Below, one piece after another: positions 48,910 to 60,900 of a DNA stretch of 64,000 nucleotides. Numbering within the stretch: position 1 is the stretch's first letter; the number at the start of each line of letters is the position of its first letter. The notes beneath the pieces were generated by a model. It was given only the letters and a program-made list of their open reading frames with translations. It made no database searches and had not been told where the DNA came from. The translations under genes and the position numbers were made by a program. Source of the stretch: Daucus carota subsp. sativus (taxonomy: Eukaryota > Streptophyta > Magnoliopsida > Apiales > Apiaceae); contig NC_030385.2 of assembly GCF_001625215.2 (NCBI RefSeq), forward strand, positions 38,589,598 through 38,653,597. Reading direction: 5' to 3'.

Positions 48910-51900
48910 ATGGATCAACTTTTCAAGCTTGGATTGTTGCTACTGCTGCTTACTCGGATCGGTATGTATGTATTTATGTATTTTTAAAAGATACGTGTAT
49001 ATTGTTTTATATATATTCGATAAAGCTTGTATCTGTTTGTGTTTTTCTGAGACAATGGCATATTTTGGTAGCTCGATTAGGTATAATATGGCTAAATTTT
49101 TATTGTTTAAAGGAAAAGTTTTGAAATTACTTAGAAGGTTTCGAAATTGGTATTAGTTTTGTTCTTGTACTCTCTTTACAAGCTTTTGATTCATGTGTAA
49201 TTGGTAATTTTTGATTGGTAGTGTGTATTAAGGCTCGAGCAAGATGATTTGTCATGATTTTTTTCTCCAGCCGTAATCTACAGATTTTAGGATGTAGGCC
49301 TGCTAATGCAGTATATACTTTGTCCTCTTGCACGACAGGAAATGCATTCACGCACAAAAGTTTCGATCAATGTGAAACTATAGTCAAGAATTGGAAATCT
49401 TCTTCCCTTTCAGATGTCAGAGAAGATAAGCATGTACTCAAGCACTTGCTATTTTTTCTTCATGTCCCGAGAACAGGAGGGAGGACGTATTATCACTGGT
49501 AATTTTCTTCAGATGCCACAATAACACCCTTTCTGTTTTCAAGGCAAAAATATTATAAATAGCTTGTGGGCCTAATGTCTATATACTTAATATTTGCAGT
49601 TTTTTGAGAAAATTATACCCTTCGTCTTTGGTATGCCCTCGTTCCTATGATAAGTTCAGGTTCAATCGCAGGTAAGATTTCTCTATCTTCTCTTGTTACA
49701 AGCGGCATTTAACTGGACATATTCCTATTTATTATTTTATTGTGTATACGATTGGATCGTTGTATAATTGATCTAAGTATGTCAAATTTGATGTCATTTT
49801 ATTGGCATATCTCAAGAGCCTGGATGCTGCTGCAAGCCTGCAACTGTTCTTTTTTGTTGTTTTTTTTTGAAGAACTTGCATTAGTCTTTATAGGTAGTGA
49901 TCATTTGGAGCAAAGATAATAATATCGTAGTTTGGCAATCACTACTAGCCTGTAACATTTTTACGAGATATATCGGTTTATTGCTTATATGGACAATCAA
50001 AGTCCAAGGATGACACTTTTCTTTCTTATTGACACACACACACACAATTTTTTTTTCTTTTGTTTTATAGTTCTACTTGTTGGTCTACAGAATATGATTT
50101 TATCTCTTATAAGGCTATAACTAACATGTTACTGAAGTAAATGTCTTTATTTAAGAACTGACAAGTCCAGTAATTTCTGATTAGTAGTTTTGAGCAAGAC
50201 ATTCACAGGTCTTAATGTTTAACAGGCACTGAGGAGAAGAATGGAAATAAAAAGGATGTGGTGTTACTTGTTAGTTTATACATCTTTTACAGTCCATTGA
50301 CTAATCACTCAAATATCTCATGTTTTTCTTTTGAATTTGATTGTTTTCTTAGTGCAGCAAAACAGATTGCCGGTTATTGACCAGTCATGATGATTACAGT
50401 GTGATGTCCAAGCTTCCGAGTGATAGAACATCAGTGGTGACTTTACTTAGGAATCCGATCGACCGCTTTTTCAGCAGTTATGAATTTTCGATAGAGGTTG
50501 CTGCTAGGTATATGATATATCCTAACATATCATCTGCCACTAAAATGTCTAAACTCGCAAGTAAAAAGTCAAAAGCTGTAACCACAATGGATATCTGGCC
50601 ATGGAAATATTTAGTTCCTTGGATGAGAGATGATCTATTTGCTCGGGTATGTATTATGCTTCTCATTTGCATATTCTGCTCTCCATATTTCCTCTAATTG
50701 ACATTATCTTAATTCTGGAAGAATTTGTTTGGTGTTGTATATGTTCCCATGGGTAAGGCGCAAGTCTTCCTTATGGAAGATAAAAAATTATCAGAGAATA
50801 GTTGTGTGTGCTGTATATTTGTTTATATAATGTTTTGATTTTATCTCATTATTATAAAATTCTGGTGATACCGTTTCTGTCTACTTTCTTTGATATCACG
50901 GAGGCCAATAAACACAAAAGATTACTACCTCCAATCCTGAATACTAAAAGGAATCTCACTATATGTTTTTGTAGTAAATTTGTAACATCATGAAGTTTTT
51001 CATTGGATTTGGATTTGTATGTGCTGGTTAGGAAAATCAATGTTTTAGATTGGACCAATTTACTACTAGTTATTTAGTTATCCTCATACCCTGTTTAATT
51101 CAAATTATGACCAAGGACAAATTCATATAAGAGTAACAATCTTCTAATAAAAAAGAAGTTGGTAGTACTACCAAGGACTTCATGATATTTGGGTCAGTCC
51201 ACTCCATTACTGTAATTTCAATATCACGGTATATTATTAGTTTGCAAGCAAGCGATGACTATATAATGACAAATAGCACAGGTGATCAACTCAGAAGCTG
51301 ATCACAAGTTGAAATTATATTGTGTGGTAAATAGTTGTGTATACTGGTCTATATTACTGTGACTCTTTATTTCCCTCAAGCACCTTAGTGTTCATACTCA
51401 ACACTATAGGTAAAAAACATGCAAATTCATATTATACTGCCAAGTCCGACACTAGGATATGTATCTTTGTTCAGAACTTCCTGTCCGGGTTAGAAGAATA
51501 ATAGTTACGACATTAGTTTAGAAACAAAATATAGTCTAAAATCTAATCACAGAGGTTAAAGTTAGAAGTTTTGGCATGAGTTATATTTGATGATGGAAAA
51601 TTTTGATACTTTAAGTCTGACAATTTTTAGAATTAGTTCATGATAAAGTAGTTAAATAGTTAAGTGTGGTAATTTTTGTTAACATATATAATATTATTAT
51701 ACTAGTTTAGTATTATTGGATAGTTGCATTATTGTATTAGTTTCCTTGATAGAATAATTTGCCTTATTATTGCTTAGATGTATGCTATATAATATAAGCC
51801 TCTCTTTTATTGTAATTGAGGACTTCCTTTTTATAATTAAATCTTGTTTTATGTTGTTTCTCTCTCTACCTTATCAATTTTTTGCATTGTGAATATAAGT

Positions 51901-54900
51901 AATGTTGAAACACACAGTTCTTGATGTTGAAGATCATCTCCTAATAGTTTTTCTTTCCCTACGTATATGTAACCTTGGAGGTTCTCTAAACTTTTAAAAG
52001 TCTAAAGGTTTTGCTTAAGTGGTTAATGGGATCAGCAGCTACTTAAGCATTCCTATGAGTTCTTTGTCTTGGTAGCTAGTCACTGGCAGATAAGTCGAAG
52101 TTTTAAAGCAATATTTGGTGATTTTAATCTGTCTAATATGAACTGTGACCGCTTAAGAGTTATCCTATTTGCTGCAAAGTGCAAATTGCCTGTATATGTC
52201 TCTTGCTATATTTTATGTATTACATTTTGATGTGCACTTTTAGTGCTTGATGGGCCTGCTTTTGTTTCACATGGATAGAAAGAAGCCAGAAAGCATAAAA
52301 GCTTATCTTATTCCCAAATCAGCGACCTATACAATGCAGAGGATATTGTTATGCCATTGATCGAATACATGCGTCACCCTATAGCTCTGGACATCATTCA
52401 CAATGGAGCTACATTCCAGGTATGGTAGCATATGCCAATCCCTATATATTGTTATAAATAAGTGTTTATGTCATCTTAATAAAATTAATTGTGACTAAAT
52501 TACCTGCGATATGTCCTCTTTTCACATATGAGGTTTCACCATGTTCATATAGCTACTATCTATATTTTGGCAAGTTAATAAAAAAAAATTTTCACTTTTC
52601 TCCCCCCATCCTCCATCTATGACAAGTGGACACTGGACAGACCTCTAAATAAATGATGCTACATACAGGTCGTGATTTGTTCCATATTGATGTTATGTAT
52701 AATCACACATAGTAAAACAGTATAGCAAAATCTCAACCAACTTATTTTGCTTCTTGAATCCTCTACCATATTAATTTCCACGCAGGCCCAACAATGATAT
52801 TTTGAAATAAATGTAATTGGTTTTGTGGTTAACGGCGGCTATACATAGGTTGCAGGGCTGACAAATAACTCTAATTTAAGGGAAGCACACGAACTGCGTC
52901 AATGTGTGATAAAGTATCAGAGGCTTGGTGACCATGTGCTTGAAGTAGCAAAGGTAGACTTGTGAACTAATGTTTCATTCATGGGTGTTATTTTGGTCTC
53001 ATGCACTTTATTGTCCAATATCTAATTTGATCCTTGCATATCTTGCAGAAGAGACTGGACGATATGCTCTATGTTGGCCTAACGGAGAGCCACAATGAAT
53101 CTGCCTTATTGTTTGCAAATTTGGTTGGTGCACAAGTGATTTCCCAGTTGGTGGAATTGAACTTAAGCACAGAGCTTGCGTCTAATAATGAACCTGGTAC
53201 TAGTTATTTATTATGTGAAGCACAGTGGTAGCAGTTAATCTGAATCATACCATTGAAACTAAATTAGATTTCGGAATTGGCTAGGTGGTCTTTGGGTCAA
53301 ATCAGAATTAAAGTATACTCCCTCTGTCCCTCTCATTTCTTTACAGTTTTTTCACACTGCTCGACACGCATTTTTGAGGCGCATATAAAACATAGTTCCA
53401 TAACTTATTTTTGATATTTTCCTTTTTTGTATTTCGAACATCAAATTTTTATTCAGAAAAAAAAAAGTTCAAAATAATTTATCAAACTACATTTTACGAG
53501 AGCATTAGAATGCGTGCCGAGTCCCCGTCCCCCAATGTAAACAAATGAGGGGGACGGAGGGAGTATATATTTTTGGTAGTCCTTCGGCCTTTTGTGTCAG
53601 ATTACTATAATAAGCATATGGATCTTTGGGCAGGTTAAATAATAAAAATTTAGAATTATAAATATTTATTATGTTATATGTATTGTGAAGTGGTTGCTTT
53701 TTTATGCCAAGTTAAGATAATTACAAATTGGCAATTCCTGCTCTGGGACGGGGCACATCAGCTGTTTTAGTATGTGAATCCATTCAAATAAAATTCTTAA
53801 TTGATAGGATTACAGATTGTTACTAACAAACTTCTTGCAGCGCAAAATGTGTCAACAGTACCAGATTCAAAGGTTTACACTTCATTACATCAGGTAAACA
53901 TTGATAACCTTTTGTGTTATTTTAGGGAAGTATGCTTATTTTTAATTGTCTTTTGATATACTAATATTCATGGTACAGAAAATTAGCTTGCACCTAAAAG
54001 AAGTCGAGGTTCCATTTGTCGATAACGCTCCGAAAACAAATGAAAGTGTGAGCCATCTCACTCTAGCTTTTGTGGGACTAACATCATGATTATTGGTTCC
54101 TTTAAAGCTGACTTTTGTGAGCTCCTTGAAACAGATGACTGTGGAGGGACTTCACGAAGCTTTTAAGAAATGTGTTCCTGAATTACGTAGAGTCCAAACA
54201 AATCGACGGAATACTTCTTTTCATAAAATCCCTTCATTAAACTTTAGGAAAGAGGTAATATTTCTGTATATTGCATAACAAGCTACAGCTGCTAATGTTA
54301 ATCGGTTGTGCTGATCTTCCTCAGCCATATATTGTAGTTAAAGAATTTCATTATAGTTAAGAACCTGTATGCACGATTATCAGAAGCTACTCCAGAATAT
54401 TTTACATATATAGACTGTTAACATATTCATGTTCTTTACCTCTCTGAATCCTGTTGTGTTTTCGAGTTAACAGAGTAACTGGGATATTCTATTTCCATTG
54501 ACAACTTCAGTTCACCCAAGGGACATCATATAGGAAATTAATCGAAAGATAGTAGATAGGAATGTCTCGTTTGCACTGTATGCTCTTTAGAATGGTAATG
54601 CACTGTGTTGTATCCTGTCCTAAAATTATAATACGATTTTTTTCAGGCACGCCTTCGTGTACCTGAATCGATTCTTCGGGAGATAGCGTCACTTAACAGT
54701 CTTGATGTGCAGCTCTTTAAGCATGCTCAGTACATTTTTGCAAATCAACATAAGCATATGGCACAAAAAGTGGTTTGTTCTGTTACTGCCCCTCTATGAT
54801 ATGTATGTTGGGAGTCACAGTGAAAATCACAGCAACAATGTATAGAGCAGTTATATTATATAAACAAGTGTAGGCCAACGAAACCACAACAATATAGCAT

Positions 54901-57900
54901 GCACGAAGATCGTATATACAATAATCAGTGACTGATAAATTACAAGAAAAGAAGAGAAAGGCGCACCTTACACCGTCGCTAGAATTAGTATACAGAACAG
55001 CTGAGTCGCCTAGCCCTTCGATGAAGACTAGACTGTTCTTGAAGTGATTATTGCCCCACTACGCTGTGATGGGTAGTCGCAATATCGCTCCCAGGATAAA
55101 ACAGCACAGACCGAACCGCTCACAGACACGAGTACGATCAACAGCGATCAACACCTCAGTTCGCCCGAGAACAGTATGTATATGTGTATATATCGGAGTA
55201 GATGGTGAGAGTGTAAGAGAGAAGAATGAGAATGGTGTTTGTGTTTTTCCCGTGCTACAACTCAAGTGTCGAGGCTCACTATTTATAGTGAGGCCAAGGC
55301 ACCAACACACCGTCCAGATTCATCTGTCCAGGTTCAATGAATCTGTATCTGTCAGACATTCTGACCAGATTCATTTGTCCAGGTTCAATGAATCTGTATC
55401 TGTCAAACATTCTGACCAGATTCATTTGTCCAGGTTCAATGAATCTGTATCTGTCAGACATTCGGACCAGATTCATTTGTCCAGGTTCAATGAATCTGTA
55501 TCTGTCAGATATACCGACCAGATTCATTTGTCCAGATTCAATGAATCTGTATCTGTCAGATATACTGACCAGATTCATTTGTCCAGATTCAATGAATCTG
55601 TATCTGTCAGATATACTGACCAGATTCATTTGTCCAGATTAAATGAATCACATTCTCATTTCAAGCTCTTTCAAGCCACTGTATTCAACTCTATTTCTCA
55701 ATGGATTTCACTAAGAAAATGTCCCGGAAATTACATCAAGAACATATTAAAAAATATGCTTTAAACTTTCCATTTTCTAACAATCCCCCACAAATCCATA
55801 TAGATATGCATATTAGTCCTCATCATGACTTGTTTTTCAGAGTAGGTACCCTTCCGGGTTTGAACCCTCCTAAGTCCCCTACTTCGATGGCTACCGGATA
55901 TAGATGGATTGTTTCACCTTGAATCTCTATCCGTTGGGTGTAACCACACTCCATAGACGACGACAGGTCAAAGGCTATGGTGCCGATCTACGGCTTTGAG
56001 ACATTAATGGTCGTGTCTCGATCCTGTTCGTCGAATGTTTCAAGGAATAACCCTTTCCTCTAATTGCGACCTCACAATTACATTCGCTTAGCTGGGCATC
56101 TCCAGAGATGTACTGCAACCATCTCGTCAAATGACTTGACCCCATTCAGAGTTCTAAAAACTCTTGCTATACTTGCAGTGTCAGTACCTTTTAGGTTTGC
56201 AGGGGATAGACTCAGATGCATAAGTATCTACATTGTAGTTAAAGGTACTACCGATCCACCCTTACAGCTTGTTTACCACATTGAATACACTTTGAGGGAT
56301 CTCCTCTCAGATGTATTGGGTTCCCGCTGTAGATGAATCATGATGGGTTATCAGTCCCATCCCCAACCTTGACTTAAGGACAACAGCATGCTCAAGCCCT
56401 TTAGTCAGTGGATCAGCTATGTTATCTTGAGTTCCAATGAACTCAATAGCAATAGTCCGATCAGACACCAAACCCCTTATAGACTTAAGTCTAACTTGGA
56501 TGTGTCTCTTTGTTTTAGCATTATACTTGACACTTCTGATCTTGTCGATAGTTGTACGGCTATCACAATGAACAGAAATTGCCGGTAGCGGACGACTTAC
56601 TACAGGTAACACAGACATGAGTCCATGTAACCATTCAGCCTCCGTACCCGTGGCATCCAATGCACACAACTCGGCCTCAAACGTAGACCGAGTTACTATA
56701 GTCTGTCTAGTCGACTTCCAGGATACTGCTCCACCCGCAAGGGTAAACAGATATCCAGTCACTCCATTGGAACCAGACTTCTTAGCTATCCAACTTGCAT
56801 CACTATATCCCTCAAGCACACTCGGATATCTCCTGTAGTGCAACCCAAGATATATGGTGCCTTTCAGATATCTAAGTACTCTATCTAGAGCATCCCAATG
56901 AGTTCTGTTTGGACAGCTTGTATATCTTGCTAACTTAGACACAGAATATGTTATATCTGGTCTAGTACCATTAGCAAGATATTGCAAACTACCAATAATC
57001 TGAGAATATCTTAACTGAGACACAGGTACACCTGAAGCATTCTTGATAAGAGCAACTTTAGGATCATATGGTGTACTAGCAATTCTACAATTTGAATAAC
57101 CATACTTCTCAAGTATAGATTTCTCTATATAATGAGATTGTGACAAGGTTATTCCCTCAGTTGACTGAGTCAACTTGAGTCCAAGAATCACATTCGCCTC
57201 ACCCATGTCCTTCATTTCAAAGTGTTTTTTCAAGAAATTCTTTGTCTCGTTAATAATCTCAATATTGGTTCCAAACAGTAGTATATCATCCACATACAAG
57301 CACAACACAATATGTTCATTTCCTTTAACCTTATAGTAGACACACTTGTCATTATCATTAACTATAAAATCAAAAGTCAAAACAGTGTCATCAAACTTTT
57401 TGTGCCAGTCTCTAGGTGCTTGTTTCAAGCCGTAGATGGATTTGACTAACTTACATACTTTGCTCTCATTGCCAGATGCAACAAATCCCTCAGGCTGATC
57501 CATATAAATCTCTTCTTCAAGATCACCATGAAGAAAAGCTGTCTTTACATCCATTTGATGGATGATAAGACCATGTACGGAAGCCAATGCTACAAGCATT
57601 CGGATCGTTGTCAATCTTGCAACAGGAGAGTATGTATCAAAGTAGTCAATACCTTCTCTTTGCCTAAAACCTTTAGCAACCAATCTAGCTTTATACTTAT
57701 CTATTGAGCCATCTGGTTTCATCTTCCTTTTGAAGATCCACCTACATCCTATAGTAGAACACCCAGGAGGGAGGTCAACCAACTCCCATGTTCCGTTAGA
57801 AACAATAGAGTCAATTTCACTCTTCACAGCGCCTTTCCAGTGCCTAGATTCCGAAGAATCCATGGCTTGTCGGAAAGTCAAAGGTTCGTCCTCGACATTG

Positions 57901-60900
57901 TAAGTGATAAAATCACTTCCAAAGTCCTTAACTACCTTTGCACGCTTGCTCCTTCTAGGTTCCTCAACTTCATTAGGAGTAGAGCTACTAGTAGGATCTG
58001 CCCCCACATTTGTCATCTTTTCCACATGATCGGGAATAGAACTAGATGTGTGAGTAGGATCAACACTAGAAGAACTTTGAGGTATACCAGTCTTCATAGG
58101 GAAGACATCCTCAAAGAATGTTGCATCACGAAACTCAACTATCGTGTTTGCCACTATACCATCTATGTCAGATTTTAATACTAAAAATCTCATAGCTGTA
58201 GTGGTTTCGAGATAGCCCAGAAAGATACAATCAACAGTTTTCGGCCCTAGTTTCTTTCTCTTGTGTTCAGGGACAAGTACCTTCGCAAGGCACCCCCACA
58301 CACGAAGATACTTTAGACTAGTTTTCCTGCCTTTCCATAATTCGTAAGGTGTCTTGTCCATATGTTTCAGAGGGACTCTATTCAGAATATGGCAAGCCGT
58401 ATTCAGAGCCTCCCCCCACATGTACTTGGGCAACCCCGAATTAATCAACATACTGTTAATCATATCTTTAAAAGTTCTGTTCTTTCGTTCTGCCACCCCA
58501 TTAGACTCAGGTGTATAAGGTGGAGTCACCTCATGAATTATACCATTGCTCTTGCAAAATTCATTAAAGGTGTTTCCCGTATATTCACCACCTCTATCAG
58601 ATCTCAAACGTTTAAGTACTTTACCAGTTTGTGTTTCAACTTCAGTTTTAAATCTAATGAATTTTTCAAGTGCTTCATCTTTATGTTTAAGAAAATAAAC
58701 ATAACAATATCTACTACAATCATCTATAAAGGTAATGAAATATCTACAGTGTTCCTTAGTCAACACACCACCAAATTCACATATGTCCGAGTGCACTAAA
58801 TCTAACAAGTCAGAATCCCTAACCACACTATGAAAAGGTTTCCTTGTTAGTTTAGCTGTCACACATACTTGACATTTAGTTTTCTTATCAATGGCATGCT
58901 TTGGAATCAACTCTAAGTTCATCATATTCTTTAGAGCACCAAAATTTAAATGACCAAGCCTAGAGTGCCACAAATCGGATGATTCAATATTATTAACAGA
59001 AGGAGAAGCAATATCATTAATAAAACCGCCTAAAACAGGCTCCACATTTATTAAAAACAAGCCGTCTGACAAGTAGCCCTTGCCAAAAAACACACCAGTC
59101 TGAGTAATAACTACTTTATTACACTTTAAAGAAAGTTCAAAGCCATTTTTAACTAAACAACTTCCACTAATAATATTTCTACGAATCTCGGGAACATGAT
59201 GCACTCTAGTAAGGGATAGAACACGCCCTGAAGCAAACTTCAGGTCCACGTTTCCTATTCCACGAACTTGAGCCGCACTAGCATTCCCCATCGTCACTGT
59301 CATCCCATGAGCCTGTTGATAAGATACAAACAGAGTAATATCAGCACAAATGTGCACATTAGCTCCCGTATCAATCAACCACTCATTAGACAGATAAGTG
59401 GAAAATAGTTCAGGGTTGTACTTAACATACCCGTCATTGGTTTCAGAAGCAACAGCCTCACCAACAACCATGTTAAGCACAGGCCCATCAGTGGTTCCAA
59501 GCACAGTATTTGCTTGTGCTACCACCTCAGCTTTCTTTGCTTTCTTTACAGGACAGTCCTTACTCCAATGACCAACCTGTCCACAAGACCAACATGGTTT
59601 GTTGGCCTTTGATTTCTTAGCCTTGCCCTTGTCAGTTTTGGGCTTAGTGTTCACCTTCTTAGCGACAGACTTTCTTTTCTGTCCCACAGTCACTACATTG
59701 ACCTTCGAGCTACCAGATTCAGTTGGCATCACATGTCCCTGTTTGGACTTGTGCTGCTCCTGCACAGAGATATCCAGCATCAGGCTAGTCCAAGTGATCT
59801 CTCCCTTCTGCCTTTTCAGGGAGAGTGCAAACTCTTCCCAAGACTTAGGGAGTTTTTCAATCACAGACATAACCAAAAACTTTTCAGGAAGGTCCATTCC
59901 GGACTCCTTCAAAGCATGCACCAACGTCTCAAACTCATGCACCTGCTCAGTCATGGATTTTGTATCCACCAGTTTGAAGTCCAGGAACTTAGCCACAGAA
60001 TACTTTTCCAACCCTTGCGAGTCAGTATTGTGTGTCTGATCAAGTTTCTCCCACAAGGTCTTAGCAGTGTAGGAGTCAGATGAGTAAACATCGAACAGAG
60101 TGTTCGTTAAGGCTGCTAGAATAGCAGCCCTAGCCACCCCATCCTTTTCCTCCCACATAGCATAGGCCTTAAGGGTTTCAGCCTTTTCCTGTACCACAAC
60201 TGGTTTCTCATACTGCAACACCGGCCATAGACCCTTAACCGTAAGCCACAGTTTCATCTTTTTCTGCCAACGAGAAAAAGAAACTCCCCCACCGAATTTA
60301 TCAGGAATACCTGATAAATCAATGGGCTGTGGAAAACGATACGTAGTCCAATCGATGTTACTAGTAACACCAGACCCAGAACCAGCACCACCACCAACAA
60401 CAGAATCCGCAATCTCATTAACCATCTTGCTTACTACACAATATAACAGATAATCACTTCAAGATTGTTGGGAGTCACAGTGAAAATCACAGCAACAATG
60501 TATAGAGCAGTTATATTATATAAACAAGTGTAGGCCAACGAAACCACAACAATATAGCATGCACGAAGATCGTATATACAATAATCAGTGACTGATAAAT
60601 TACAAGAAAAGAAGAGAAAGGCGCACCTTACACCGTCGCTAGAATTAGTATACAGAACAGCTGAGTCGCCTAGCCCTTCGATGAAGACTAGACTGTTCTT
60701 GAAGTGATTATTGCCCCACTACGCTGTGATGGGTAGTCGCAATATCGCTCCCAGGATAAAACAGCACAGACCGAACCGCTCACAGACACGAGTACGATCA
60801 ACAGCGATCAACACCTCAGTTCGCCCGAGAACAGTATGTATATGTGTATATATCGGAGTAGATGGTGAGAGTGTAAGAGAGAAGAATGAGAATGGTGTTT

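Noticed and set aside
55315..55649. CRISPR-like array
   Set aside because: The units are contiguous with no unique spacers and lie in a plant LTR; they are a minisatellite.
55051..55764. 237-codon open frame with a repeated QIHLSRFNESVSV peptide, present in both LTRs
   Set aside because: It is a by-product of the 51-bp (17-codon) LTR array; all frames through the array are open on both strands. No start context or family supports a protein.
57840..60083. Plus-strand frames across the copia polyprotein
   Set aside because: They are antisense shadows of the intact gag-pol frame.
60450..60465. Initiator-Met tRNA primer-binding site
   Set aside because: The sequence bears no resemblance to TGGTATCAGAGC.
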